Below, piece after piece: positions 8,754-18,154 of a DNA stretch of 64,000 nucleotides. The DNA lies in NCBI RefSeq assembly GCF_002263515.1, contig NZ_CP022752.1, positions 1,054,001 through 1,118,000 on the forward strand. The letters are read 5' to 3'. The position numbers were made by a program, and so were the translations under genes. Source of the DNA: Actinopolyspora erythraea (lineage in GTDB: Bacteria > Actinomycetota > Actinomycetes > Mycobacteriales > Pseudonocardiaceae). Under the pieces are notes generated by a model. The model was given only the letters and a program-made list of their open reading frames with translations. It did no database searches and was not told where the DNA came from. Positions within the stretch are counted from its first letter, which is position 1; each line of letters begins with the position of its first letter.

Positions 8754-10442
8754 TCAGTCGAAGCCGCGTTCCTGGGCGGCCTGCCGCTGCTCGTCGGTGC
8801 GTTCGGTGGTCTCGTCGTAACCCTGTTTGATGCCCTGTTCGGCGCCTTCGGTGAGCACAGCCGAGGCTCCTTGGTGAAGGATCGCGTCCTGCCAACGTGC
8901 CTCGCCGCCCAGACCTACTGTGTTCAGCCCGGCCTGCGCCAGGTTGGCTGCCGTAGCCCGTTCTCCGGTAGCTTTTTCCAGCTCAGGATTCAGATCACCG
9001 CTCCACGAGGTCTTCGGGCTTCCGTTGCGATCCGTCTGGGCCATGACGGTTTCCTCGTTGTCTGTGGAAGCCTGGTTGGCGAATCGATTGCCGGTCGTAG
9101 AGGAGATGTTCGCTTCGTCGACCCTACGTTGGGCGGCCGCCACATCCGCAGCCGTTTTCTCACCACGCGCCGCTGCTTCCCTGGTCTCTTCCAGCGCTCG
9201 TTCCGCGTTGCGAATCTCCGTGGTGTCGCCGCGTGTCAAGATCTTACTCATCGGGTTGGAGTCGATCTTGCGAGCGACCCACTGCTCGGTCTTGCTCCCG
9301 TTGCGCAAGTCATCCATCTTGTCCACGAGCTTCCGCAACGGCCCCTTGCGCAGACTCTGCAGCAGGTCCTCGAGCTTGGTGACGATGGGCTTGAGCTTGT
9401 GCATCAGGTTGGCGACCTTGCTGCCCAGCCGGGTGCCGGTGATGGCCACCTGCGCGGCGGTCATCCCCGAGGCCGCGCCCACCGAGGCACCGGCGGTGAT
9501 CCATGAGGCGGCCAGCGCGGCCAACCACTCGACGATCAGTCCGATCACCAGCTCCTGGATGATGTCGATGCACATCTCCACGAACGCGTCGAACAGGTCC
9601 GCCGTCAGGTCCAGGGCCTCCTTCAGGCCCCGGACGTCGGTGGCCAGGGCCTTGGCGCCCGAGACGAACTCGTCCATCTGCTTGCGGAAGGCGTCGGCGG
9701 CCTGTCCCTCCCAGACGGGTTCGGTCGCCCGTGCGCGCTCGCCCTCGTGCTCGGCGAGCCGGTCCACCCAGTCCGCCACCTCGGCCCAGCCCTTGCCGGT
9801 GCTGCGCATCTGCGCCGGATCGCCCACGGCAGGTTCCAGGATCAGCTCCACCAGCGGGCTGATCACGATCGAGATGAGAAAGCCCAGTCCGTTGTCCACG
9901 AACGCCTGCCCCGGGCTGGTCAGCGCGTTGAGCTGCTCGGAGCGCATGTTGACCGTGGCGATGGCGACGCTCGGCGGGTCACTGGCCCGCGCCAGGCTCT
10001 GCGACGCCGAGGCCCAGGAGCTGCCGTAGTTCGCGATCTGCTCCATCTCGGTACGGGCCTGGTCGGCTCCCGCGCTGTTCACGTCGGACACCCCGCCCGG
10101 GCCGGAGCCGCTCGCGCGCATGGCGCTCAGCTCGATCTTGGCGATCTTGCCGGCCTCCGCCTCGTCGGTGTCGGTGTAGTTCCGGGCGCAGTCGCCGACG
10201 GCCTTTCCGGTGCTCTCCATGAACCGGCCGGCCTTCGTGGCCGCGTTCTGGCACTCCTCCAGCGAGTTGAGATAGCTGAACCCGAGGAACCTGCTGCCCA
10301 GCGACCCGAAGCAGTCGTCGCTGACCCTGGCCTGCTCCAGCAGCGAGGACAACTGCTCCAGATGTTCCGCCACCCGCTGCGAGCCGTCACGGTAGGCGTA
10401 GAGCGCCTCGGGTTGGACTCCCAGTTTCGTGGACACCGGCAC
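8754..10442 (-). CDS. Type VII-secretion-like protein with EspC-like and WXG100-like regions
   Basis: The 562-aa protein starts with an EspC-like helical region (about residues 1-100). A linker is followed by a second helical region holding the WXG-type turn in PVWEGQAADAFRKQMDEF (W near 244). Hydrophobic stretches LGFLISIVISPLVELIL (about 183) and IIQELVIGLIVEWLAALAAS (about 295-325) suggest membrane contact. The C-terminal 170 residues are charged, helical and Ala-rich, with no recognised toxin motif. GTG 10442 lies 1 nt after the YbaB-like gene stop. This architecture resembles actinobacterial type VII or polymorphic-toxin substrates encoded away from an ESX core locus. No core secretion genes are in the window. 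Role in export or competition is inference. Confidence 0.7.
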   Translation of the reverse strand: MPVSTKLGVQPEALYAYRDGSQRVAEHLEQLSSLLEQARVSDDCFGSLGSRFLGFSYLNSLEECQNAATKAGRFMESTGKAVGDCARNYTDTDEAEAGKIAKIELSAMRASGSGPGGVSDVNSAGADQARTEMEQIANYGSSWASASQSLARASDPPSVAIATVNMRSEQLNALTSPGQAFVDNGLGFLISIVISPLVELILEPAVGDPAQMRSTGKGWAEVADWVDRLAEHEGERARATEPVWEGQAADAFRKQMDEFVSGAKALATDVRGLKEALDLTADLFDAFVEMCIDIIQELVIGLIVEWLAALAASWITAGASVGAASGMTAAQVAITGTRLGSKVANLMHKLKPIVTKLEDLLQSLRKGPLRKLVDKMDDLRNGSKTEQWVARKIDSNPMSKILTRGDTTEIRNAERALEETREAAARGEKTAADVAAAQRRVDEANISSTTGNRFANQASTDNEETVMAQTDRNGSPKTSWSGDLNPELEKATGERATAANLAQAGLNTVGLGGEARWQDAILHQGASAVLTEGAEQGIKQGYDETTERTDEQRQAAQERGFD

Positions 10443-10443
10443 A

Positions 10444-10944
10444 TCACCTCAGAAAGGAACCGTCGGAGAAGTCGTCGTCCTCGTCCTGCCAGCCCGGGCG
10501 GCCGCCACCCCCGCCGGAGGAACCGCGCGCCGCGTTCGTCGAACCGGTGGAGGCGGTGCCTGACCCACTCTCCGGTGTCCCACCGCCCGACTCCGGGGTG
10601 AGCGGTTGCGCTCCGTGCGAGTTGAACGCCTGCTTGAACTGTTCCGCCCTGTCCCCCAGGAGCGGCTGCACGGTCTCGTCCATCCGGGCGGCGGCGTCCT
10701 GGGTGGCCTGCCGGATGGTGTCCAGCAGGGACCGCTGCAGCGCGGTGTGGGACTGCCGCACGGCCCCCGAGTCGAGACGCAGGTCCAGCACCGCTCCCGA
10801 GGGAGCCACCGTGACCTCGACCGTGCCGTCCTCGCTGCGCGCCGTGCCACGCAGCTCGCTCATCCTCTCCTTGACCTCGGCGGCCTTGGCGGCCTGCTTT
10901 TCGAAGTCGGACATCATCCGCTGGATGCGCTCCGATACGTCCAC
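10444..10944 (-). CDS. YbaB/EbfC-family protein
   Basis: The 166-aa protein begins with a coiled helix (RIQRMMSDFEKQAAKAAEVK), a short beta region with GTVEVTVAPSGAVLDLRL and a second long helix, the tweezer layout of YbaB/EbfC nucleoid-associated proteins (about residues 1-100). The tail (about 110-155) is Gly/Ser/Thr-rich and disordered and ends in an acidic DEDDD patch. YbaB-like proteins with such tails often sit directly before WXG/EspC-type genes in actinomycetes, so it may be a partner or regulator and not a general DNA-binding protein. GTG 10944 is preceded by GGGGGA at 7 nt. It is the first gene of the minus-strand block and is divergent from glcD. Confidence 0.8.
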   Translation of the reverse strand: MDVSERIQRMMSDFEKQAAKAAEVKERMSELRGTARSEDGTVEVTVAPSGAVLDLRLDSGAVRQSHTALQRSLLDTIRQATQDAAARMDETVQPLLGDRAEQFKQAFNSHGAQPLTPESGGGTPESGSGTASTGSTNAARGSSGGGGGRPGWQDEDDDFSDGSFLR

Positions 10945-11174
10945 GATGTTCCCCCGAAAGATCGACTTCGCCTGGAGCGGACCTTATCGCGCAGGGGTGG
11001 AACTCGGTGGTCCGTTCGCGAAATCGGGCGGCTCCCGGTCGCGCGCACACTCGATTTGTGATCCCGAACACACCCGGTTGATCTGTTGTGGTCGGCGCCC
11101 GCGCGGACCTATGGTCCACGTCACGCGGTTGCCAGGCGCGTTCCGTATCCCACGGCCAGGTGAGGAGTTCGGTG

Positions 11175-12698
11175 ATGTCCTCGACTGAGGTCCCCCGGCA
11201 AGGGGAAGCAGCCTCCTCGACGGGGGACGTGGCGGGTCCGCCGGACATCGAGGGGTGTCTCGCGCGACTGCGCTCGTCGCTGCCCGAGCGGTCGGTGATC
11301 ACCGACCGGCAGAAGCTGCTCACCTACGAGTGCGACGGCCTCGCCTCCCACCGCACGGTGCCCGCCGTGGTGGTACTGCCCGAGAGCGCCGAACAGGTGG
11401 CCGCGACGGTGGCGAGCTGTTCCGAGCACGGGGTGCCCTTCGTGGCGCGCGGCTCCGGAACCGGTCTCTCCGCGGGAGCCCTGCCCCGGTCCGACGGTGT
11501 GCTGGTGGTGACCTCCAGGATGCGGCGCATCCTGGAGATCGACATCGACAACGAGCGGGCCGTGGTCGAACCCGGGGTGATCAACCTCGACGTCACCAGG
11601 GCCGCCGCTCCCCACGGCTACTACTTCGCGCCCGACCCCTCCAGCCAGCAGGTCTGCTCCGTGGGCGGCAACGTGGCCGAGAACTCCGGGGGAGCGCACT
11701 GCCTGAAGTACGGGTTCACCACCAACCACGTGCTGTCGATGACCGTGGTCACCGCCAGCGGCGAGACCGTGGAACTGGGCGGCCCCACCCGGGACGCCCC
11801 CGGTTACGACCTGCTCGGTGCCTTCGTCGGAAGTGAGGGCACCCTCGGGGTGGTCACCTCGATCACGGTGCGGCTGCTGCGGCGGCCGGAGAACGTGCGA
11901 ACGCTGCTGGCCGGATTCGCGTCCACCGACGAGGCGGGGGAAACCGTCTCGGCCATCATCGCGGCCGGAGTGACCCCGGCCGCGATCGAGATGATGGACC
12001 AGCTCTCCATCGCCGCCGCCGAGCAGGCCGTCCGGTGCGGTTACCCGGAGGGTGCGGGAGCGGTGCTCATCGTGGAGCTGGACGGCCCCGAGGCCGAGGT
12101 GGCACACACCTTCACCGAGGTCAGGCGGCACTGCGAGGAACACGGCGCCTTCGAGATCCGGAGCGCGGCGGACGAGGCGGAACGGGCCCTGATCTGGAAG
12201 GGTCGCAAGTCGGCCTTCGCCGCTGTCGGACGGATCAGTCCCGACTACATCGTGCAGGACGGCGTGATCCCCAGAACCGCGCTTCCCGAAGTGCTGCGCC
12301 GGATCGCGGAGCTGTCCGCCCGGTCCGGGGTGCGGGTGGCCAACGTCTTCCACGCGGGCGACGGGAACCTGCACCCGCTGGTGCTGTTCGACGGTTCGGT
12401 ACCCGGTGCCGCCGAACGGGCGGAGGAGGTCTCCGGAGCCATCCTGGAGCTGTGCGTCGAGCACGGCGGTTCCATAACCGGTGAGCACGGCGTCGGCGCG
12501 GACAAGGTCCGCTACATGGGGCGCATGTTCACCCCGCAGGACCTGGACACCATGCAGTACTTGCGCTGCGCCTTCGACCCAGCCGGGATGTGCAATCCCG
12601 GCAAGGTGTTCCCCACGCCCCGCCTCTGCGGTGAGGTGCCGGGACCACGGCGCGGCGCCCACCCACTCGCCGAGGCCGGATTGGCGGACGAATTCTGA
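11175..12698 (+). CDS. glcD: Glycolate oxidase subunit GlcD, FAD-linked
   Basis: The 507-aa flavoprotein oxidises glycolate (or another 2-hydroxy acid such as D-lactate) and passes electrons on through GlcE and GlcF. The PCMH-type FAD domain shows PFVARGSGTGLSAGA (about 93-107), the SVGGNVAENSGG loop and GSEGTLGVVTSITV. The C-terminal FAD oxidase domain shows VFHAGDGNLHPLVLFD and SITGEHGVGADK, with metal- and substrate-binding histidines. Length is normal. GAGGAG lies 7 nt before ATG 11175. The stop overlaps the glcE start (TGATG), and glcF follows, giving a glcDEF operon. No GlcC-type regulator is adjacent; a palindrome GGACC-TAT-GGTCC at 11105-11117 is a possible operator. Substrate specificity is inferred from the three-subunit context. 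Confidence 0.92.
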   Translation: MSSTEVPRQGEAASSTGDVAGPPDIEGCLARLRSSLPERSVITDRQKLLTYECDGLASHRTVPAVVVLPESAEQVAATVASCSEHGVPFVARGSGTGLSAGALPRSDGVLVVTSRMRRILEIDIDNERAVVEPGVINLDVTRAAAPHGYYFAPDPSSQQVCSVGGNVAENSGGAHCLKYGFTTNHVLSMTVVTASGETVELGGPTRDAPGYDLLGAFVGSEGTLGVVTSITVRLLRRPENVRTLLAGFASTDEAGETVSAIIAAGVTPAAIEMMDQLSIAAAEQAVRCGYPEGAGAVLIVELDGPEAEVAHTFTEVRRHCEEHGAFEIRSAADEAERALIWKGRKSAFAAVGRISPDYIVQDGVIPRTALPEVLRRIAELSARSGVRVANVFHAGDGNLHPLVLFDGSVPGAAERAEEVSGAILELCVEHGGSITGEHGVGADKVRYMGRMFTPQDLDTMQYLRCAFDPAGMCNPGKVFPTPRLCGEVPGPRRGAHPLAEAGLADEF

Positions 12699-13984
12699 TG
12701 ACCTCCCGCACCCTGGATTCCGCGCAGGCCGAACTGTCGGACGTGCTGGGCCCCGAGCGCCTCCACGAGGCCACGGAGGCCGACGCCGTGCGGGGGGTGG
12801 CGCCGCGTTGGGTGGCGCGGGTGAGCAGCACGGAACAGACCTCGGAAGTGCTGCGGGTGGCCGCGGCGCACCAGCTGCGGATCGTGCCGCGCGGCGGAGG
12901 GAGCAAGCTGGACTGGGGTGCGGCTCCCACCGGGGTGGACCTGGTCCTCGACACCTCGGGAACCGAGGGCATCCTCGAACACGCCTCCGGTGACCTGGTG
13001 CTGCGTGCCACGGCGGGTACCCCGCTGTCCCGGGTCCGGCGGACCGTCGCCGAGGCGGGGCAGCGGTTGTGCGTGGACCACCCGCTGCCCGGCGCCACCC
13101 TCGGCGGGATCGTGGCCACCGCCTCGGCCGGGCCGTGTCGCCAGGCGTTCGGCACGGTCCGGGACCTGCTCATCGGCATCACGGTGGTCCGCGCAGACGG
13201 TGAGATCACCGCCTCCGGCGGCAGGGTCGTCAAGAACGTCGCCGGTTACGACCTGGGCAAGCTCTACACCGGTTCCCACGGAACCCTGGGCGTGATCACC
13301 GAGACGATCTTCCGACTGCACCCGTTGGCCGCCGAGCACCGCTGGGTCACGCTGCGCGTGCCCGACGCCGGGGTGGCGGGCGCGGCGATGCGGTCGCTGC
13401 GTGCTTCGCAGGCCGTGCCCACCGGGATCGAGCTCGACCGGCCGAGCCCGGACGCCCCAGTCGAGGTGGGGGCGCAGCTGGAGGGGATGCCGGGGGCCAC
13501 CGACCAGCGCGCGCACGAGCTGGCCGAGCGCCTCGGAGCCGAGCTCGGGGTCACCGCCGAGGTCGGGCACGCCGCACCGGAGTGGTGGGGTGCTCATCCG
13601 TTCGACTCCCGGAGGGACACCGGCCTGCGCTTCGCCGCCGCGCCCGCCGACCTCGCACGGCTGCTCGACGACGCCGGTCGGGCGGCAGAGGAAGCGGGGA
13701 CTCCGCTGGCCGTGCGCGGCTCGGCCGGTGCCGGAGTGCTGCTCGGCGGTGTTCCCGCGGACGTCGGAGCGGCTCGGACGGCTGACGCGGTCTCGCGGTT
13801 GCGGGCGGCGACCGCGGCGCTGCACGGCCACACCACGGTGCTGCGCGCGCCCGCCCCGGTGCTGGAGCTGGTCGACCCGTGGGAAACGCCGGAGGCGGGG
13901 GTGTTCGGCCTGATGCGCCGCGTCAAGGAGCAGTTCGACCCGGAGCACCGACTGGCGCCCGGTCGTTTCGTGGGAGGCCTCTGA
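12698..13984 (+). CDS. glcE: Glycolate oxidase subunit GlcE, FAD-binding
   Basis: The 428-aa protein has an N-terminal PCMH FAD-binding domain: LRIVPRGGGSKLDWG (about residues 63-77), TLGGIVATASAGP (about 137-149) and KLYTGSHGTLGVITETIF (about 187-204). The C-terminal half is the diverged cap typical of GlcE. In the three-subunit enzyme GlcE carries a second FAD and bridges GlcD to the iron-sulfur subunit. Its ATG shares one base with the glcD stop, so translation is probably coupled. A 176-nt gap separates it from glcF, containing a short remnant of the dispersed repeat near 14000. The product is of ordinary length and intact. Confidence 0.9.
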   Translation: MTSRTLDSAQAELSDVLGPERLHEATEADAVRGVAPRWVARVSSTEQTSEVLRVAAAHQLRIVPRGGGSKLDWGAAPTGVDLVLDTSGTEGILEHASGDLVLRATAGTPLSRVRRTVAEAGQRLCVDHPLPGATLGGIVATASAGPCRQAFGTVRDLLIGITVVRADGEITASGGRVVKNVAGYDLGKLYTGSHGTLGVITETIFRLHPLAAEHRWVTLRVPDAGVAGAAMRSLRASQAVPTGIELDRPSPDAPVEVGAQLEGMPGATDQRAHELAERLGAELGVTAEVGHAAPEWWGAHPFDSRRDTGLRFAAAPADLARLLDDAGRAAEEAGTPLAVRGSAGAGVLLGGVPADVGAARTADAVSRLRAATAALHGHTTVLRAPAPVLELVDPWETPEAGVFGLMRRVKEQFDPEHRLAPGRFVGGL

Positions 13985-13999
13985 TGATGTCGCACTGCC

Positions 14000-14032
14000 G
14001 GCTGCGGGAGTGGTGGGAGTTCGGCTCCGGCG
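14000..14032 (+). repeat. Partial copy (tail only) of the 3'-flanking repeat
   Basis: The sequence CGGCTGCGGGAGTGGTGGGAGTTCGG, split here as CGGCTGCGGGAG and TGGTGGGAGTTCGG, matches the tails of copies B and C. It lies just after the glcE stop in the same orientation as that gene. The hairpin arms are absent. It sits in the 176-nt glcE-glcF gap, the only sizeable gap in this operon. Confidence 0.5.
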
Positions 14033-14160
14033 TGTCGCGGAGGGAGGGACAGCGGGATGAGGCCATTCGTCGTAGTACTCGGTGACATGTCCGAAGTCCT
14101 GTCTCGACACCCGTGCGGTGATCGGTTGAACGGGTTGTGGATAGCTCCCGGGGGGCAGCG

Positions 14161-15495
14161 ATGAGTGAGGAGTCGGGGCGGTCCGGCGCGGAGGGTGCGT
14201 TCGACGCGTTCAACCCGCCCGAGCGGGAGCTGATCGACGACTGCGTGCACTGTGGGTTCTGCCTGCCCACCTGCCCCACCTACGAGTTGTGGGGCGAGGA
14301 GATGGACTCCCCGCGTGGCCGCATCCACCTGATGGAGGCCGGTCTCGACGGGGAACCCCTCTCGGGGAGCATGGTCGAACACTTCGACAACTGCCTGGGG
14401 TGCATGGCCTGCGTGACCGCCTGCCCCTCGGGAGTGCGGTACGGGACGCTGCTGAGCCGGACCCGCGCGCAGGTGGAACGCAACCACCGCCGTGAGCCGG
14501 GGCAGCGCTGGTGGCGCGCGGTGATCTTCGCGCTGTTCCCCCACCGGCGCAGGCTGCGAGCGCTGCGCGGCCCGCTCGCGCTCTACCAGCGGCTCGGTCT
14601 CGGGGATCTGCTGCGCCGTACCGGTCTGCTGGACAGGCTGCCCGCCGGGGTGCGCACGATGGAGTCGCTCGTGCCGCCCGTGAGGCGGTCGGTTCCGCTG
14701 CCCGAGCGGGTACCGGCGGCGGGGCCGCGCAGAGCCGTCGTGGGCATGCTCACCGGCTGCGTGCAGCACGCCTTCTTCCCGGACGTCAACGCCGCCACCG
14801 CGCGGGTGCTCACCGCTGAGGGCTGCGAGGTGGTGATTCCGCGTGCGCAGGGGTGTTGCGGAGCGCTCAGTGAGCACTCGGGGCGCGAACGGGAGGCGAA
14901 GCGCTTCGCGCGGGCCACGCTGGACGCCCTCGACACGGCCGGGGTGGATTACGTGGTGGTCAATTCGGCCGGGTGCGGCTCGGCGATGAAGGAGTACTCC
15001 CGGTTGCTCGCCGAGGACCCGCTGTACGCCTCCCGCGCGGCGGAGTTCGCCGAGCGGGTGCGCGACGTGTCCGAAGTGCTCGTCGAGCTGGGGCCGGTCG
15101 CTCGGCGCGCCCCGCTGCCGATGCGGGTCGCCTACCACGACGCCTGCCACCTCAGCCACGGTCAGGGAATCCGCGCGCAACCGCGCGAACTGCTGCGGGC
15201 GATCCCCGGACTCGAACTCCGCGAGATCAACCGGGGCGAGATCTGTTGCGGTTCGGCCGGGGTGTACAACCTGCTGCGGCCGAACGCCGCGGCCGAGCTC
15301 GGTGAGCTCAAGGCGGACCACGTGCTCGACACCGGGGCGGATCTGCTGGTGACCGCCAACCCCGGTTGCTCGATGCAGATCCGAGGGGCACTGCGGGCCA
15401 GGGGAGCGCGGATGCCGATGGCCCACACCGTGCAGCTGCTCGACGCGGCGATTCGTGGTTGTTCGCCCGAATCGCTGCTCCGTGAACCCGGCTGA
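14161..15495 (+). CDS. glcF: Glycolate oxidase iron-sulfur subunit GlcF
   Basis: The 444-aa protein carries two ferredoxin-type [4Fe-4S] motifs: C-VHCGFCLPTCPTY at about residues 31-42 and CLGCMACVTACPSG at about 80-93. Two CCG domains follow, seen as QGCCGALSEHSG (about 235) and ICCGSAGVYNLL (about 361) with their Cys-Cys-Gly turns. It receives electrons from GlcD/GlcE and hands them to the respiratory chain at the membrane. ATG 14161 is preferred because a GGGGGG-type site lies about 5 nt upstream; an upstream GTG at 14137 would add eight unsupported residues. It is the last gene of glcDEF. Confidence 0.92.
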   Translation: MSEESGRSGAEGAFDAFNPPERELIDDCVHCGFCLPTCPTYELWGEEMDSPRGRIHLMEAGLDGEPLSGSMVEHFDNCLGCMACVTACPSGVRYGTLLSRTRAQVERNHRREPGQRWWRAVIFALFPHRRRLRALRGPLALYQRLGLGDLLRRTGLLDRLPAGVRTMESLVPPVRRSVPLPERVPAAGPRRAVVGMLTGCVQHAFFPDVNAATARVLTAEGCEVVIPRAQGCCGALSEHSGREREAKRFARATLDALDTAGVDYVVVNSAGCGSAMKEYSRLLAEDPLYASRAAEFAERVRDVSEVLVELGPVARRAPLPMRVAYHDACHLSHGQGIRAQPRELLRAIPGLELREINRGEICCGSAGVYNLLRPNAAAELGELKADHVLDTGADLLVTANPGCSMQIRGALRARGARMPMAHTVQLLDAAIRGCSPESLLREPG

Positions 15496-15823
15496 CAGCG
15501 GTTCTCCGCCCCGGGGGTTCTTCTGCCGGGCCGAGCACAGCTCACCGGCCCCGACGGCGCGCGCTCGTCGACCGCGTGGATCGCGTGCCCGTTCTCGCGG
15601 AGAGGGGACCACTGAGGCGCGCCGGGGCGACCGGCAGGGCGGCGCACGGACGTGACCGGCCTTTCGGAGTAGTGCGTTTGGCTGAACGTTGCTCTGTTCG
15701 TCCCAATCGAACGAGTCGAGCTTCCAGTTCCGGTCTACCGGCAGTAAGTTCCAGGGCTCCGATCATTGCTGGGGCCGCCGCCGCTCGCGCGGGTCGGCGG
15801 TCGGACGAACGAGGAGGAACCGC
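15496..15823. other. Intergenic stretch upstream of the secreted-protein gene
   Basis: No gene is supported. The last 150 nt become locally AT-richer (GCGTTTGGCTGAACGTTGCT around 15670-15690, GTAAGTTCCAGGGCTCCGAT around 15746-15765), as expected for a promoter region of the gene starting at 15824, but no single -35/-10 pair stands out. Confidence 0.4.
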
Positions 15824-16264
15824 GTGCGCAAGCGATTCGCGGCGAAGGTCGGTGCGGCTCTCGGCGCCGCCGCGCTGTCAGTGGTGCTGGCTCCGTCGGC
15901 TTCGGCCGATCCGGCCTACGGCTACGAGGTCGATTACGGGACGACCGGCGGGCGCCTATAAGTGCGAATACCGGGTCTTCACCGACAAGATGTCCATGTG
16001 CTTCCAGGAGTACGGCGACGTGTTCTGGGTCAAGGACGACTGGGCCCCGACGGGCGCTCCGCGGTGGTGCGGTGGAAGAACTACGTTTACGGTGCCCTGT
16101 ACTGGGAGGGCGAGTGCAGGAACTCGAGCGGCGCAGGCACGTGGGTGAAGTGCAACAAGAACTTCTACGAGGGCAGTGACATCTGGTACCAGGGAGGATT
16201 CCGGGACCTCGACGCCGGGGGCGGGTTCATCGACGAACTCGGCACCCTCACGAACAAGGCGTAG
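15824..16264 (+). pseudogene. Small secreted protein gene with two compensating frameshifts
   Basis: A GTG at 15824 with GAGGAGGA 5 nt upstream begins a good signal peptide (MRKRFAAKVGAALGAAALSV, cleavage after SASA near residue 28). The frame stops at 15961 after DYGTTGGRL. In the next frame the protein continues AYKCEYRVFTDKMSMCFQEY and VFWVKDDWAPTG to about 16055, then returns to the first frame as RSAVVRWKNYVYGALYWEGE through ELGTLTNKA to TAG 16264. The repair needs one G removed near 15950 (ggcggGcgcc) and one G added near 16048 (ccccgGacggg). The reconstructed mature protein would be about 118 residues with four or more cysteines. Family is not recognised. Either a decayed gene or two sequencing errors. 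Confidence 0.65.
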
Positions 16265-16779
16265 CTGATCCCTGGAGCCGGGTGCGGTGCGGCGTGAGCG
16301 AAACGGACGACGTCCCGCACCCGGGTCGTTTCCCCGGTCGTTGACCGAGCCGCGCGAGCAACGCTCGACGGGTGGCCGCAGCGGTCGATCCCGGCCGGGG
16401 CCGCGTCGCGTCCCGCACGTGGATGGGGGCCTCGTGGCGGGACGCGCTCCCCGGAGAGACCCCTCACCGGACCGGACTCCGCCGTCACGTCGCGGCGCGT
16501 CGCCGGTCCGCAGGTATCTCGCCGGTCGGCGAGCGGGGCAACGCCCGGCCTGGTGCCGGCAGCTCCTGCGCGAGAGGACCGCTCCGGTCCCGACCTGCCC
16601 GCTCGGGCCTGTTCCGCCGAGGTCACGGTGCCGTTCCGTGTGGCCTGATCGAACCGGAGAAGGCCGGTCGCGTGGGCACGCGACGTTTCTCGGGGAGCTC
16701 GCGCCGAGCCGCACGGGGCCGGTGTCGCCGATCCCCACCCGTGGATTCGCCTCCTCGGGGCGGGGAGAACCGTAGCCCA
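16265..16779. other. Long GC-rich intergenic region upstream of fadA
   Basis: No gene is supported in about 515 nt. A 10-bp inverted repeat CCGGGTGCGG (16278-16287) with CCGCACCCGG (16315-16324), followed by a T-containing tract, may terminate the preceding gene. The rest is unstructured GC-rich sequence with no ribosome-binding sites before its short frames. Confidence 0.45.
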
Positions 16780-16807
16780 TTGACTGTGACAGTCTTGGTG
16801 TCACACT
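16780..16807 (+). promoter_or_regulatory. fadAB promoter region with putative MerR operator
   Basis: TTGACT (16780-16785) can serve as -35. TGTGACA (16785-16791), 7 nt, TGTCACA (16799-16805) then CT form a perfect 7-bp inverted repeat. The same arms, spacing and trailing CT occur upstream of the racemase gene at 2117-2139. The fadA start lies 40 nt downstream. Confidence 0.65.
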
Positions 16808-16846
16808 CTTTATGGAGGACCGCCGCAACGAGGAGGCACCCCACAC

Positions 16847-18064
16847 ATGTCCGAGGCCTTTGTCTACGATGCGATCCGCACCCCGCGCGGTCGCGGCAAG
16901 AAGTCCGGCGCGCTGCACGGCACCAAGCCGATCAGTCTCGTCGTCGGGCTGGTCGAGGAGCTGCGCCGCCGCCACCCGAACATGGACCCGGCCACGCTCG
17001 ACGACCTGGTGCTCGGCGTCGTCACACCGGTGGGTGATCAGGGTGGCGACATCGCCAAGGCAGCCGCGCTCGCGGCCGGGCTGCCCGAGACCGTCAGCGG
17101 CGTGCAGCTCAACCGGTTCTGCGCCTCCGGCCTGGAAGCCGTGAACACCGCCGCGCAGAAGGTTCGCTCCGGCTGGGAGGACGCCGTGCTCGCGGGCGGT
17201 GTCGAGTCCATGTCCCGGGTGCCGATGGCCACCGACGGCGGGCCGTGGGCGATGGACCCGGAGACCAACCTGGACACCTCCTTCGTGCCGCAGGGCATCG
17301 GTGCCGACCTGATCGCCACCCTCGAAGGGTTCGACCGCGAGACCGTCGACGCCTTCGCCGCCGAGTCGCAGACCCGCGCCGCCAAGGCCTGGGCCGACGG
17401 CCGCTTCTCCGAATCGGTCATCGGCGTGACCGACCGCAACGGTATGATCGTCCTGGACCGCGACGAGCACGTCCGCCCGAACACCACCGCCGAGACGCTG
17501 TCCGGTTTGGAACCCTCCTTCGCCGGTATCGGTGACATGGGCGGCTTCGACGCCGTCGCGCTGCAGAAGTACCACTGGGTCGAGAACATCAACCACGTGC
17601 ACACGCCCGGCAACTCCTCGGGCATCGTGGACGGCGCCGCGCTCACCCTGATCGGCGGTCGTCGGTTCGGCGAGCGTCACGGAATGCGTCCGCGTGCCAG
17701 GGTGGTCTCCGCCGCGCTCAGCGGTGCCGACCCGACCATCATGCTCACGGGGCCGAGGCCCGCCGTCCGGAAGGCCCTCGGCAAGGCCGAGCTCGACATC
17801 TCCGACATCGACCTCGTGGAGATCAACGAGGCGTTCGCCGCCGTGCCGCTGAAGTTCATGAAGGACTTCGGGGTGCCGCACGAGAAGGTCAACGTAAACG
17901 GCGGTGCCATCGCCATGGGGCACCCGCTCGGCGCGACCGGGGCGATGATCCTCGGCACCCTCGTCGACGAGCTCGAACGCCGGGGCCAGCGCTACGGCCT
18001 GGCCACGCTGTGCATCGGCGGCGGAATGGGGATCGCGACGATCGTCGAACGGGTCGACGAGTAG
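16847..18064 (+). CDS. fadA: Acetyl-CoA C-acyltransferase (3-ketoacyl-CoA thiolase)
   Basis: The 405-aa thiolase cleaves 3-ketoacyl-CoA in the last step of beta-oxidation. The nucleophile Cys92 lies in [12 protein letters not shown]. The C-terminal triad is present as [20 protein letters not shown] (catalytic His) and the second Cys in [10 protein letters not shown]. Length fits the degradative FadA class. GAGGAGG lies 9 nt before ATG 16847. It is followed by the multifunctional fadB-like gene after 90 nt, the usual order for this actinobacterial pair. The promoter carries a motif shared with the MerR/racemase region, suggesting coordinated control by acyl-CoA supply. Confidence 0.95.
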   Translation: MSEAFVYDAIRTPRGRGKKSGALHGTKPISLVVGLVEELRRRHPNMDPATLDDLVLGVVTPVGDQGGDIAKAAALAAGLPETVSGVQLNRFCASGLEAVNTAAQKVRSGWEDAVLAGGVESMSRVPMATDGGPWAMDPETNLDTSFVPQGIGADLIATLEGFDRETVDAFAAESQTRAAKAWADGRFSESVIGVTDRNGMIVLDRDEHVRPNTTAETLSGLEPSFAGIGDMGGFDAVALQKYHWVENINHVHTPGNSSGIVDGAALTLIGGRRFGERHGMRPRARVVSAALSGADPTIMLTGPRPAVRKALGKAELDISDIDLVEINEAFAAVPLKFMKDFGVPHEKVNVNGGAIAMGHPLGATGAMILGTLVDELERRGQRYGLATLCIGGGMGIATIVERVDE

Positions 18065-18154
18065 ACGGCCATCCCGAGAACTCCCGACGATGCCGCGGCC
18101 ACTCGCCCAGGGCCGCTCGACCGACTTCCGAAAACAGCGTCCAAGGACGGATCA

